Source: Gamarada debralockiae
Taxonomy: Eukaryota; Ascomycota; Leotiomycetes; Helotiales; Hyphodiscaceae
DNA length: 64,000 nt
NCBI GenBank assembly: GCA_002803225.1
Contig: NXFV01001813.1
Span: 1-64,000 of the forward strand
Reading direction: 5' to 3'
This document shows, in pieces, positions 1 through 10,887 of the stretch. The notes under the pieces are model-generated. The model was not told where the DNA came from. It saw only the letters and a program-made list of their open reading frames with translations, and ran no database searches. Positions within the stretch are counted from its first letter, which is position 1, and each line of letters starts with the position of its first letter. Both the position numbers and the translations under genes were made by a program.

Positions 1-44
1 CGAAGAGAGCGCGGACCGATGGGCGTTCGTCATAGTTTTAGCCT

Positions 45-1082
45 TTAACCGCTCAAATAAGAATGTTGCTGATGTATCTGAATTGCACCTCCGAGGTGAA
101 GATGTTGAGCATAAGGAAATCGTGAGGTCAGTCGTATCAGCGACTCGAAATGCCCTGGCGCATCAATGTGGACGTATGTCGCGTTTTGCAAGAGGGCGAA
201 CATCTGGTATGCTTCTCTGGTGTAGAACTCATATGACTCCTTCGCAATTTTCTCGTCGTCTATCCATTCGGGAAGCGCAGCGTAGCCCTTTATCGCGAGC
301 GTCCATGTAAAAGAGCGAATGTAAATCCCATACTCTGGATTTCGTAACAACGCCTTCTTGAATCGATACTGCTGGACTAGAGCGAATTGCACCCGTTCAG
401 GCAGAGGAGCTGAGTTCTCGGTATAGGCAAACATAGCCATTGAGAATTCAGGTATGCCGAAGTTGATTTTATGATAGATGCCTGGGATGCTGAGTGCAAG
501 GAAAAGCTTCGAGACTTGGGCCGTCGTTGTGAGATCTCGCTTTGGGACGTGTTCGAAGATCTGAGCCCAAAGTTCCTTACTGAAGGCCCCGTATGGTGGC
601 ATTGGAGTGCAATCATGCATATATAGATCGGTCGAGCTCGAGTCGTCTTGAGAATACACCGAGTGACGCTTCTGTGGCTTTTTGCTCCTCTTTATCTGCC
701 ATATTCGCTTCGATTCCCGCTTGGAAGGTGGTATGAGATTCGAGGGAAGCTTTTTCGGAAAGCGCTGGCTGTAATCGATCTTGAGATATAGTAGGTACAT
801 AGCAACGGCAAAATCATCGATGTCGAGAAAGCCTTTCTTGTCGCAGTCTGCCAGATACCAAACTTGCTTCAGGTCAGAGTTATCAAGGCTTTGGTAGGGG
901 AACACTTCGATGAATACGTCCAGAGTCAAGCGTCGTTTATTGAACTTTTGATATTGACCGAACATCTTATCGGAGCTTTCTTTCTTTTCTGGTGGGATGG
1001 CCCAGGTATCCGGAGAGACGGGTCTGACGAGGTCCAACCAGCGCTCGCGGTTGAGGTCGACTAGAAGCGACGGAGGACCCAT
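45..1082 (-). CDS. EH-domain plus F-box protein (possibly 3' incomplete)
   Basis: The protein is 345 aa from an ATG at 1082. Residues about 37-104 look like an EH (Eps15 homology) domain: a helix, the LKQVWYLAD signature, an EF-hand-like loop DCDKKGFLDIDD, then FAVAMYLL. A basic linker (110-140) follows, then an F-box-like segment at about 163-203 (FSKELWAQIFEHVPKRDL). EH domains bind NPF peptides in endocytic factors; F-boxes recruit Skp1 in SCF ubiquitin ligases. The combination suggests an adaptor linking a trafficking ligand to ubiquitination, which is inference. The tail after the F-box resembles the leucine-rich region of fungal F-box proteins. The frame closes at 45-47, only 44 bp from the window edge, so an intron and further exons beyond the edge are possible. 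It diverges from COG1 across about 560 bp. Confidence 0.7.
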   Translation of the reverse strand: MGPPSLLVDLNRERWLDLVRPVSPDTWAIPPEKKESSDKMFGQYQKFNKRRLTLDVFIEVFPYQSLDNSDLKQVWYLADCDKKGFLDIDDFAVAMYLLYLKIDYSQRFPKKLPSNLIPPSKRESKRIWQIKRSKKPQKRHSVYSQDDSSSTDLYMHDCTPMPPYGAFSKELWAQIFEHVPKRDLTTTAQVSKLFLALSIPGIYHKINFGIPEFSMAMFAYTENSAPLPERVQFALVQQYRFKKALLRNPEYGIYIRSFTWTLAIKGYAALPEWIDDEKIAKESYEFYTREAYQMFALLQNATYVHIDAPGHFESLIRLTSRFPYAQHLHLGGAIQIHQQHSYLSG

Positions 1083-1640
1083 GATGAGCTCTTTGAACTT
1101 TCAAGATATGAGATTCGATTGAGAAGGAGATATCATGAGAGTGGGTTGGGCTGGTAGAAGTAGCTGCTCATGAAGGGAAGATACAACCAACAGTCTGTTC
1201 GTTCCCTTGCATTGTGGTCACCCGTGCCAGGCCCTTGACCTGCCCGATACAGTAATCGAAGGCTTTCTTTTACCATGTAAACTCAAATGGCTTTGAATAG
1301 CTTTCTTACATAAGTCCATGATCATGGCGATGATTTGTTTGGTCAAGGGACAATATCAAGACGGATGTGGAAGGTTGAGATGGACAAAGAAATGTCGTGG
1401 GGCAGCCTTGCCCGAGAAGGCTCGATGCACAGACCTCTAAAATCGTGTCTTCCTGCATTCAGTTCTCGCAGTGCTCAATCTCAACCTACCGTAATGCGCC
1501 AGTTCACCCCAATGATTTCGGTGATCACTGCTACCTTCTACTAAGTGAGAATCCGGATATTATAACCTCATGTGCGACGAAAGGCCCACGGCCTGCGCCA
1601 TCTCACAAATCCCCATTCCGACCACCGTGTCCACGCAACA
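1083..1640. promoter_or_regulatory. Divergent intergenic region between the EH/F-box gene and COG1
   Basis: This 558-bp region must hold the promoters of both divergent genes. I see no convincing TATA box or named operator. Short overlapping frames here show no family similarity. Confidence 0.4.
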
Positions 1641-4055
1641 ATGGCAGCGAATAAGATCCTCGACCCTACGACATGCACAACCGCCTCCGAAGCCTTTAAA
1701 TACCCTCTTCCTCAAGTCCGACAATTCCATCGCAGTCTCACAGCGGAACTAGACGAGAAGAATGCGCGGTTACGGACGCTGGTTGGTGGGAGCTACAGAC
1801 AGCTGCTTGGGACGGCGGAGATGATTCTGCAGATGAGGGAGGACATCAATTTCGTTGAGGATAAGCTGGGGAACGTGGGGAAAGGCTGTGGAAGAGGGGT
1901 CATTGGGGGAATGGCCGGGGGCCTAGGCAAATTGCAGGGAAAGTTGAAGGAAGGCAAAAGCGCGGACGAGATGGCGTGGCTGGCTAGGATGAAAGTTTTG
2001 GGGATGTGCGGGGTTGTTGTTGGGAGACTTTTGAGACGCGAAACATATGCGGATGCAGAGGAAAGAAAGGACAGAAGAGGGAAGAACCTTGTCATTGCTG
2101 CGAAAGTCCTGGTTCTGAGTCGATTGCTGGCCAAGAGCTTGAGCGATTCTTCTGCGGCAAGGAATAAGGACGACAAGGACTTGGTTGAAGAATCTAAAAG
2201 AAAACTCGGCATTTTGAGAAGAAGGTTATTGAGGGGTATCGAGAGGACATTAGGAAGGACAAATGTTGACGACAATAGAGAAGGGCTCGTTCAAGCGCTG
2301 TGTGCGTATAGTCTTGCTACCAGCTCAGGCGCAAAGGATGTCTTGAGGCATTTCCTTCATATCAGAGGGGAAGCGATGACCCTAGCTTTCGAAGACGAGC
2401 CTGAGTCCAAGCTGGAAACGATCGGAGTATTGAGAGCTCTAGAGCTGTATACACGAACCTTATTAGACGTCCAAGCATTGGTTCCACGACGTCTCTCCGA
2501 GGCTTTGGCAGGACTGAAAACAAAACCTTTGCTGAAGGATCAAACAATTAGAGACCTGGAAGAACTGAGGCTGGACGTATGTGAGAAATGGTTTGGGGAT
2601 GAAATTCTGTTTTTCACTCCGTACATTAGGCACGACGACCTTGAGGGCTCGCAAGCAGTCGAAACATTGAAGGGATGGGCCAAGAAGGCTTCTGAAGTTC
2701 TCTTACAGGGATTGGCCAAGACTCTGCAAATCGTCACCGAATTTAAAATCGTTGTTGATCTGAGGACGAAGATCTTCGAAGTTTGGATCAAGGACGGCGG
2801 AAAAGCAAGAGGCTTCGATCCTTCTGTTCTTCTTGATGGACTGCGAGAAGTAGTCAATTCCCGAATGGTCCAGCTCTTGGAATTCCGAGTGGGCAAACTA
2901 CATCTTGTAGGGACAGAAATCGAGGCCACACTCGGAGCGTGGAGACCTGGATTCACGGATGTGAACCCAAGTCTGTGGGATGAAGAGATGCTTGAAATGG
3001 GAGTAAGTAACGGAGCGAATCTGTTCAAGCAGGAGGTTCTAGCTCGAACACACGGGAGAAATGATGCCGTTTCGAGAGCGATAAAAGGATACCAAACCTG
3101 GCGGCATCTCGTAGATGAGGTTATTACCGTGCTGGATCAGTTGAAGAAACAGAGATGGGATGATGACCTCGAAGATATCGAAGACGATCTCAGCCTGGAA
3201 TCTCGAAACGCCTTACTCAGCACTGAAGACCCCAACATGCTCCAAGATCGTCTAGATTCAAGCTTGGGAAAGGCATACAACGATCTTGACAAGAATATCA
3301 GCACACTTCTAGCTACCTACAATAACAGCGAACATATTGGACAAATATCTATCTATATCCTGCGAATACTTCGAGACATCCGGACCGAGCTTCCAAAGAA
3401 TATCTCGTTACAAAAATTTGGACTGTCCTTAGTTCCACAACTACACCAAAAATTGGCTTCAACAACATCGGCAGAGTCGATTCAAATGTTTGCGAAATCT
3501 TTCAATAGAAAGTGGGTAGCTGGACGAGCTTTGTGGGAGGGCGATCCTGAATTGCCTGTTCAGCTATCTCCTGCAGCCTTCAAATTCCACCATAGTCTGG
3601 TTCAGGCTATGGCTCAAGCTGGGGCTGATCTTTGGAGCCCAGCGGCTGTTGGTGTTTTGAAGCGACACTTGCGATCAGAATTAGGTCGCGAGTGGAATAC
3701 GTCTCTGCAGGCGCATGGAGGGACGGGGGGGAGTAAGGTCAATGGAGTGAAGACCAATGGCACCGCGACCAACGGAGATTTCGAATCAGCCGATACTTCC
3801 GATGCCGATCAAAACGGGAGCGGCGAAGTTGTGGACGCCCAGAAACGGAAAGAAGTATTGATCCAATCGTTGTTTGACATATTCGTCTTGCAGTCGTCAC
3901 TAGAGCTGAGCTCTAGCAATGAGGATGAATTGCAGGCTTTGGCAAATACTGTGGAATCACAAGCAGCGCTTGCACCTCCAGCAAGGAAACGGCTGCACAA
4001 TACCGCAAAGGAATATTGGAAGAGGACAGGCCTATTATTTGGCCTTCTTGGGTAG
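1641..4055 (+). CDS. COG1: Conserved oligomeric Golgi complex subunit 1
   Basis: Intronless, 804 aa. I chose the ATG at 1641 (MAANKILDP) over an in-frame ATG at 1572, because the conserved family start lies just downstream and the upstream 23 residues look like leader sequence. The N-terminal region (about 30-75) has the Vps51/COG1-type helical segment LRTLVGGSYRQLLGTAEMI followed by QMREDI, typical of CATCHR tethers. The rest is helix-rich, with a low-complexity Asn/Gly/Thr patch near 690-730. COG1 is in lobe A of the COG complex, which tethers retrograde vesicles at the Golgi and keeps glycosylation enzymes in place. Length fits fungal COG1. The next gene, on the same strand, begins 250 bp downstream. 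Confidence 0.85.
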   Translation: MAANKILDPTTCTTASEAFKYPLPQVRQFHRSLTAELDEKNARLRTLVGGSYRQLLGTAEMILQMREDINFVEDKLGNVGKGCGRGVIGGMAGGLGKLQGKLKEGKSADEMAWLARMKVLGMCGVVVGRLLRRETYADAEERKDRRGKNLVIAAKVLVLSRLLAKSLSDSSAARNKDDKDLVEESKRKLGILRRRLLRGIERTLGRTNVDDNREGLVQALCAYSLATSSGAKDVLRHFLHIRGEAMTLAFEDEPESKLETIGVLRALELYTRTLLDVQALVPRRLSEALAGLKTKPLLKDQTIRDLEELRLDVCEKWFGDEILFFTPYIRHDDLEGSQAVETLKGWAKKASEVLLQGLAKTLQIVTEFKIVVDLRTKIFEVWIKDGGKARGFDPSVLLDGLREVVNSRMVQLLEFRVGKLHLVGTEIEATLGAWRPGFTDVNPSLWDEEMLEMGVSNGANLFKQEVLARTHGRNDAVSRAIKGYQTWRHLVDEVITVLDQLKKQRWDDDLEDIEDDLSLESRNALLSTEDPNMLQDRLDSSLGKAYNDLDKNISTLLATYNNSEHIGQISIYILRILRDIRTELPKNISLQKFGLSLVPQLHQKLASTTSAESIQMFAKSFNRKWVAGRALWEGDPELPVQLSPAAFKFHHSLVQAMAQAGADLWSPAAVGVLKRHLRSELGREWNTSLQAHGGTGGSKVNGVKTNGTATNGDFESADTSDADQNGSGEVVDAQKRKEVLIQSLFDIFVLQSSLELSSSNEDELQALANTVESQAALAPPARKRLHNTAKEYWKRTGLLFGLLG

Positions 4056-4305
4056 AGCTTAGATAGAATAGAACAGACCTGAACCAAAACACAAATACGG
4101 ACTCCATCCTGTGAACCACCCTTGACTTCCCAACACTTTTCTGCCCAATTTTGTAAGACAGCCTTCTCGGCGAGGCTGAACTTTGGACGGAAATGACAGG
4201 GATGTGGATCCCACGTGGTGCGTGCCAATACCGAAACCCTGGCCCGATAATGAGCTGTTTAAAGAAAACAAACTTTTTCAACGCCCTTCCCCACCACCGC
4301 AAATC

Positions 4306-5675
4306 ATGTCAACAACACGCCTTACCTTTCTATACCCTCATCTATTCCGATCAATTCGAGCTAGTGAACCAGTATCGCAAACCGTGCGAGCACGGACACG
4401 GACTGCGCAATCACAATGCCGAGCTAGAGGGCTTGCGACGGCCGAGAAGAGGGGGCAGAGGTTCGTGCAGAGACATGGGAAGGCTGTGGAGCCGTTTTTG
4501 ATGAATGGGGAGGCTGCGGATGGTTTGAAGGTCTTTACGCCGGCGGAGGAAGGGAAGGACGCAGTGAAGTCCAAGGAAGTCAACAAAAAGACGCAGGAGA
4601 TGGAACGAAAGGCCGCAGAGGAAATAGATGAAGACGAAGCCGAGGCAGCAGAGTCAAGGCCCTCGTCTGCGGCACCGTTATCAGAGGAAACACAAGCTGC
4701 TGCGACGCTACCTGGCGACCCAGAAATCAGTGCAGTTGCCGGCAAAAAGGAGAGCGCAAGCCAAGACGAGCAAACTCCCCGTCAACAAGCCGCTGCGCAC
4801 ACCGTCGACCATTTAGCACCTCTCGAAACTGTATTGCAGATGCCACCGCCTGAAAGCCACGAAGAAAAGAATGCGTCCAAACCTCCGCATCTACAGACAC
4901 CGCCTTATGTCCACCATTTTGATACGTACACATTGGCCCAGCAGATTGAGAAAGGGGGCTTCACAACCGATCAGAGTATCACTGCAATGAAAGCTATAAG
5001 AGGGCTATTGGCTCTCAATCTGGATGTTGCGAAAGCAAGTTTGGTTAGCAAATACGACGTTGAGAATGTAAGCCTCTTCCGATTGTCTGGAAAGTTGCGT
5101 TGAAACGGAGCTTATGATATTGTGCTTCAGGAAACCTATCTCTTCCGCGCTGCATGCTCAGAACTCAAGACCGAGATACAGAACCATCGGAAGGCAAATG
5201 ATGAGGCTATGCGCCGGGATCGAACACTCTTACAGCACGAAGTCGACATTCTGAACCAAAAGCTTACTCAGGAACTTCTTACTCTGAAGGACGATTTGAA
5301 GGGCATGTTTGATGACCGAAAGATGGCTGTCAGGATGGAACAACGGGCTATGGAAAGCAAGGTACTGTCATTAGTGCTGTAACTTTGAAGGCCCTTCCTA
5401 ACATTTCACAGATCCAAGAACTAAACTACAAAATCACCGTCGCCCTAAATAGCGACAGTAAATCTGAGGTCGAAGGTCTACGATGGGTTCTTACGAGGAG
5501 ATCTGTGCTAGGGATATTGTTCATGGCTATGATGGTCTTGACATCGTTGAAGTATGCGAGCATCAAAACGCATGAGGATGAAGTGAAGAGGAAGAAAGAA
5601 GAAAACAAGAAGCCTGGAGAAAAGATAGAGGAGCTGCCGGCGCAGGGCGCTGCAGAGATTCTGACAGCGAATTAG
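4306..5675 (+). CDS. FMP32: DUF1640 (MCUR1/CCDC90-like) mitochondrial inner-membrane protein
   Basis: Three exons: 4306-5067, 5131-5361 and 5412-5675, giving 418 aa. Both introns (63 and 50 nt) are GT-AG, phase 0, and the second has a CTAAC branch site. The N-terminus (MSTTRLTFLYPHL, then Arg-rich and nearly free of acidic residues to about 60) looks like a mitochondrial presequence. A disordered Ala/Glu/Lys linker follows. Residues about 205-255 carry the DUF1640 hallmark FDTYTLAQQIEKGGFT, then a coiled coil (exon 2), then one membrane segment near the C-terminus (SVLGILFMAMMVLTSLKYA) and a charged tail. Yeast Fmp32 and human MCUR1/CCDC90B are relatives, linked to cytochrome oxidase assembly or calcium uniporter scaffolding. 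The symbol is by family resemblance. An upstream in-frame ATG at 4183 was not chosen because it would precede the presequence. Confidence 0.85.
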
Positions 5676-6187
5676 AGACATTTGGGAATTGTTAGAAATG
5701 CCTAGGCCATATTCAGGCACACTCAGGCAATGGATGAGGCTACGAATCATAGGTGGTTAAGATCGACGAAAGGGAGCCTTTATGATTCGCTCTATTTGAA
5801 GACTCTGCCCCTGCGTTGCCTGCGCCTGATCGACACGCGAGGCCACTTGTAGGATTTTGATTCTCCTCCGTGTTACGGTACAGTAAACTTCGAAACCGGC
5901 TTCCGCCCTTGGCCCTACTTCTGTGTTTTACTGTTTTCAGTATAGCGCAGTGCAAGAGTAATGTTCCGATATACCTCCTCGCTCCGAGCTCTAGCATGTC
6001 ATCGGCCGGCCGCGCATACTGTAGCCCTACAGTATCACGACGTCACGCGCCACAACCGGACGACGTCAACTTCCCCCCAGCAACTATCTTCCATCCGCAA
6101 CCCTTCGGCAGGCGCTCTTAATGATTATGTTCTAGCCTATCTATTAGCTGACGTCTCACCAGCGAGCTTGCGAGCTGACCGCAATTT
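5676..6187. other. Intergenic region upstream of the first HET gene
   Basis: About 510 bp. It holds the promoter of the HET gene and a frame from ATG 5961 that begins MFRYTSSLRALACHRP, Arg-rich and acid-free like a mitochondrial presequence. That frame overlaps the HET start, and no family resemblance was found. Confidence 0.3.
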
Positions 6188-8236
6188 ATGTTCTCCAATT
6201 TTCGAAGCCTGGTCCAAACCAGCCGCACCAGCGACTACGACCAGCCCCAACAATGCCAACAGCAAAGAGGGACCGTCCAGTTACACAAGTTGTGCTCTTC
6301 GTGCATTGCACTTTCCAAAAAAGTCGAGTCCCGGGTAATGGCGAACTCCAATAAGCATAAAAGATCCTACCGCATGATCCGCCTCCAAAAATTGGATCCG
6401 ATCTCCACCGGCTCGTCTTCAAAGCAGGGCTGCCACCTGTGCACCCTGTTCTTGAATAGCTTTGATCAAGACCCCTCGGCACAATTGCCTCTCAAATCGA
6501 AATTCCCAGGGGTGAGGCTATTTAGCTGGCTGATCCGCCGGAGTATCGAAGTCTATTACTTCAAGAACGGCCAGGAACTATATTTTTCGTTCCCAAAATC
6601 TCCGATTTGCAGCCTCAGATTGATACGTCCTACAGATCCTTCAATCATCGATGAGAACGATCCGTTACCCTCAGTATGCCCAACTAGAATTGGCGCATCG
6701 ACGAGTTCAGATGAAACTTTCCAGCTTGCATCAGCATGGCTTCGGCACTGCCGAATGAATCATCCAGCCTGCAACCCTCAAGGCCTCGGCAGACGTATAT
6801 TGCCTACTCGTCTTTTGAAGATTGAGTACTTGGGAAGTCGAATTTTCCCCAGCCTCATCTTTTCTCGGGATCTGAACAGCGACGTTGAATATACAACCTT
6901 GACTCATTGCTGGGGGGCTCTCCCGACGTTAACGCTCACCTCTGAGACTTCTCTGCGAATGCAAGAGGGGCTTGACATGGAGGTAGTCCCAAAGACCTTT
7001 CGGGATGCCATCGTGATCACTCATCGGCTCGGCTACCAATATATTTGGATTGACTCGCTCTGCATTTTCCAAGACTCCCAAGAAGACTGGGCCAGGGAGT
7101 CGATCACCATGATGAACGTGTATCGTAATTCAGCTTGCACAATCGCAGCCTTAGGAGCAAAGAATAGCCACGACGGCTGTTTTTCTAAACGAAATTCTCT
7201 TCATCATTACCCGTGCAGGCTTACAGTTGATACTGAGAAGAGAATCCACGTACGCATGGACCCTTGGCGTTACCTCGATGATCTCTTCAACCGCGACCCC
7301 ATCCGCACCCAAGCCCCGTTACTAAGCAGGGCCTGGGTTGTTCAAGAACGACTACTTTCGCCAAGAATCCTATATTATGGGACCACTATGATATTTTGGG
7401 AATGCAGCCAACTTTTTGCTTCCGAGATGAAACCGCTTGGGGAACCTTTAGAAAAGACTCGGATTCTTCCTAAAACGTCCTTTGATATGCTCCTTTATCA
7501 TGCCGGAATGGAAACAAAGAGAAGACTTGGAGTCTTTCTACTCGGTTGGCATTCTATCCTTCATGAGTACAGTCGCTGCTCCTTGACCATCGCCGAGGAT
7601 AGATTGTCAGCTATTTCCGGGATCATCCAAACCATTTCCAAAGGAACAGGCTTACACAACATAGCTGGATTATGGCGAGAGTGTCTTCTCGAAGAACTAC
7701 TCTGGCATACATATGGCGTTCCAAACCCACGACCAGCTTCCTACATAGCGCCTTCTTGGTCTTGGGCGTCGATTACTAATGGTGTCACATGTTCCATATC
7801 TGCACGAGATATGCGTGGTTTGAAATGGATGGTGGAAATCCACGAAGCAACAATCGTACATACGCATAATAATGGTACCGGTCCGATTTTGAGCGGTTCG
7901 ATTGTTTTGAGCGGGAGTCTGTACGAGGTTGACGGGATTCAAGACACTCAAAGTCGCCCATGCATATCGGTACACTCTGACGACTCTGCAAAGGCGGAAT
8001 GGAATCCGGACGCACCAATCAATCCTTCATTAATATTATGGTACCTGGAATTTTCTGTCTTTCAGTTATACGGACGCATATACTACACGGGCCTAATCGT
8101 CGTACCCGTCGATGCAGAGCCCCTTAGGCAGGAGAATAGCAGCAGCGTCTGGCGACGTGTTGGCTACTTTGGAAACGTCAAAAGGCCACGCTCTGTTGGA
8201 AAAATCATCGAGCAGCGTCGAATTACAATTATTTGA
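6188..8236 (+). CDS. HET-domain protein (heterokaryon incompatibility type)
   Basis: Single-exon 682-aa protein. The N-terminus has paired Cys motifs CSSC (about 36-39) and CHLC (82-85), seen in many HET proteins and possibly metal-binding. The HET domain spans about 235-395: TTLTHCWG, then FRDAIVITHRLGYQYIWIDSL with CIFQDSQEDW, then RAWVVQERLLSPRILYYG. This matches the three conserved HET blocks. HET domains trigger cell death on non-self recognition in filamentous fungi; the C-terminal half is variable and gives no partner clue. Frame and length are intact, so it is probably functional. The adjacent regulator (8421-9720) is decayed, consistent with a fast-changing accessory region. Confidence 0.88.
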   Translation: MFSNFRSLVQTSRTSDYDQPQQCQQQRGTVQLHKLCSSCIALSKKVESRVMANSNKHKRSYRMIRLQKLDPISTGSSSKQGCHLCTLFLNSFDQDPSAQLPLKSKFPGVRLFSWLIRRSIEVYYFKNGQELYFSFPKSPICSLRLIRPTDPSIIDENDPLPSVCPTRIGASTSSDETFQLASAWLRHCRMNHPACNPQGLGRRILPTRLLKIEYLGSRIFPSLIFSRDLNSDVEYTTLTHCWGALPTLTLTSETSLRMQEGLDMEVVPKTFRDAIVITHRLGYQYIWIDSLCIFQDSQEDWARESITMMNVYRNSACTIAALGAKNSHDGCFSKRNSLHHYPCRLTVDTEKRIHVRMDPWRYLDDLFNRDPIRTQAPLLSRAWVVQERLLSPRILYYGTTMIFWECSQLFASEMKPLGEPLEKTRILPKTSFDMLLYHAGMETKRRLGVFLLGWHSILHEYSRCSLTIAEDRLSAISGIIQTISKGTGLHNIAGLWRECLLEELLWHTYGVPNPRPASYIAPSWSWASITNGVTCSISARDMRGLKWMVEIHEATIVHTHNNGTGPILSGSIVLSGSLYEVDGIQDTQSRPCISVHSDDSAKAEWNPDAPINPSLILWYLEFSVFQLYGRIYYTGLIVVPVDAEPLRQENSSSVWRRVGYFGNVKRPRSVGKIIEQRRITII

Positions 8237-8420
8237 AACAAAGAGATAAAAAGTAACCAACTTGATGTTGGTAGTTAGTACCGTTCAGTGGATGTGTGTC
8301 AGAAGTGGTCACGTCTTGTCAATGAATACGGGGTAATATATAACCTCAGCTGATTCCATGATAGCTTCATCATTGATTAATCAATGTCTTTCCCCTCTGA
8401 TCACTCGTAATATGCCCTAC

Positions 8421-9720
8421 TCATCCGTGTTCCTGACAATATGCCCTGTACATAATCGATGGGTCGGAATTGGGGTCAGTGGGACTTTCCAGATAGCTTC
8501 GAACGTTTGGCGGTAAGCATGGCTCATTTCCTGGAGAGAGTTGGGGAGAATGTAGCGACTGTCGACGAATAAGGTCCAAATACATTCTGGCCTCTTTGAG
8601 AGAAGTAAACTCGGAGGGCATGTTTTCGAGAGCTATGGTGTCATCACCGATTCGGTATGAGGTACCTCGAGAGTTGACTGGCTTGCTCTCAACTGCATAG
8701 ATATGGGTTTCAAAATGCAGAAACATCTCCCTGGCTCGGATTGATGAGCCTGTGCTAGCTGAGGCCAAAGTTATGTTCCCGTCGATCCTCCCGAAATTGG
8801 AAGAGAATCTTTACTCTGCCTGGACTAAAGGAAAAAACTGCTTTGACGCTCCCATGAGCGTTCTCGAAGCAACCGAGTAGAAGAAGTGCCACCAAGGTAT
8901 TCTGAACACTGCGTTCATCTAGATAGGGCCTTTCGCACTGTTGTTTCAAAGTGTGATGGCTTTTTCGTAGAGCTTTAAGGAAGTCTCCTGATATTCCTTG
9001 ACAGGGTCGATTATCCGGCTGCAAAGGCCTTCCATCAACTAGCTGAGTCCATTGACAGAGAAGCTGCTGGTGAAGTTTCGGAAGCTTTGTTCATGGCTCC
9101 CAAAGCTATCACAGCATGCCTGGCCAAGTCCTCTTCGAACGAAACTTGAGGAATCAGTCTATACCATAAGTCCGTTTCAAATGCCGCTAGGTAGGAAGTT
9201 GAGCACTTCAGCTGCAGGAATGCAATACCGAAGAATGAGAAGTACTGGATTCGAATTCATCGTTGAACAAACCACCTGGCTTGGTGAGCGATTGGGGAAT
9301 CGAGGACGAACCTAGATTCCATGAACTGAGTGTTCCTAAGTTCAGGTCTCCTGTACGACACTTACATATTCTGATTAGGAAATCTTTGGGTTTAGGGCCA
9401 AGCGGCGCAAGACGAGCGGTGACCGGGGCTTTCTTGACTGGCGTGCCATCATTCTCTCCGTACCCTCCGCAATGACGATCAGCCTTCAAGCAACGAGCAA
9501 AGAATTGTCTGGCCTCGTCGCACTTGACACATCGCGCTCTATAAGAAATCGAATCAGCTATGCATACAGCGAAAAGCGTCGTTGCAGTTCGCATGAGGCA
9601 GAAGCTGAGCTGGGTCCCCTTGCCACTACTGAAGATGGTTCCGGATATGCTTTCCTGAATCGAGAGTTCGATAGGTCTACTTACCTGCCTAAGATACCAC
9701 TAGCTTTCCACTTTGCCAAT
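8421..9720 (-). pseudogene. Decayed Zn2Cys6 transcription factor
   Basis: Reading the minus strand, family blocks occur in order but in different frames. Near 9700 a degraded cluster start GKVES(stop)WYLRQ precedes a possible intron (9539-9684), followed by RARCVKCDE and RCLKADRHCGGY. Next comes the fungal activator core: ETDLWYRLIPQ with RHAVIALGAM (about 9060-9200) and TLVALLLLGCFENAHGS (about 8850-8910). The C-terminal FTSLKEARMYLDLIRR lies near 8570-8620. Family members have six zinc-binding Cys; here at least two are lost (C to W or R) and a stop interrupts the cluster. Frame changes occur near 9210 and 9045. This is a Zn2Cys6 gene relic rather than a spliced gene, although some breaks could be introns. 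Confidence 0.72.
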
Positions 9721-9726
9721 GAGTGA

Positions 9727-10887
9727 GTGAACACATGTTTTGCAGCTTCGGACGAAACTGCCCCTTTCTCATATTTTCAACTATATCAATACGTCAACTA
9801 CAATTGATAACTACTGGGATGAGCAATTTCCAAATGAATTGGGACTGACGGCATTCGGCCCAAGATTTTCAGTATAGGGCGAAAGTTCAGGAAATCTTGA
9901 AGAAAGGCTGAACGCGGGCGTCTTGGTTATCAACCAGTGGCCCTCGAGCACGCGAGCCGGCTCTAAGAGTAGTAGCAAGAATTATTTGGGAGCTGACCGC
10001 ATCAGCCGCGAACTACCGTCGTCTCAAATACCTTACTTGTATTTGCAACAAAAGATAGCACAGTTGCGGAGGAAATGTTTGTTGTTGTAAGCGCCAAGCG
10101 AGCGATCTTTTACCTTTGAACTTTCACGAAAGACTCGGGAACGACTCGTGAACGGCTTATTTAGAGAGCTACTTTACTCTATCATTGCAAGAGGACTATG
10201 GGGTCCCATGTTGATATGGAGGCAGTTTGGGTTATTTTCGGACAAATACTGCCGTTCGAAAACCGAGTACAGGGATACCTTACCAAGAGAGAATGGTTTC
10301 ACGTGTGAGCCACATGACTTCTAGCCACGCTAATATCTACTAAACCAATTCAGGCATTTGTGATTCCTCAAAATCTGACACCGCTTAATCTGTCCCAACA
10401 GCCAGATTGGAATCTTTCAGGATCACCTGTACTTCTAACTTGAGAAGTGCTTGGATCTACTACATCCCCAATTAAGTTCCGTGACACACGATCAGAAACA
10501 GCTCCCGTCCGTGGCCAAACGTTCTATTCTCGCGGCTTATGATATTCCCGAAACTTCCCCGGAGGCGCTCGGCTTGATCGACGAATAATGTGAATTCGAC
10601 TTGCGAGACACGACTTGAAATTTGGAATCTTTGTGTGAGAGTACTGATAGATGAGCTGGCCCGTCCTATCAGGCCGTTGCCGCGATGTCTGAAGGCAATT
10701 CAGGGGGGTTTGCGTCCTTTTTAAGGAACTCTGCGGATAAGCTGTCCTCGAAAAAGGGTGTGAAGTTTCTGCCGCCCCAGACCAAGAGTTAGTGATCAAT
10801 GATTCCACATACCTTTGTTTATCAAGTCTCTTCAGGATTTCTCGCACCTTTTCTTTCCGTTATGTCGCATTTATTAATTTTTAAACC
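9727..10887. other. Gene-poor stretch upstream of the bZIP gene
   Basis: About 1.16 kb. Only short unsupported frames are present (for example 107 codons on the minus strand at 10524-10847, with no recognisable motif). Part of it must be the bZIP promoter. I see no repeat or RNA gene. Confidence 0.3.

Noticed and set aside
1572..1640. Longer COG1 N-terminus from ATG 1572
   Set aside because: The extra 23 residues look unlike the family start; ATG 1641 fits better.
5961..6338. Presequence-like protein MFRYTSSLRALACHRP
   Set aside because: Overlaps the HET gene start in another frame and has no recognisable mature domain.
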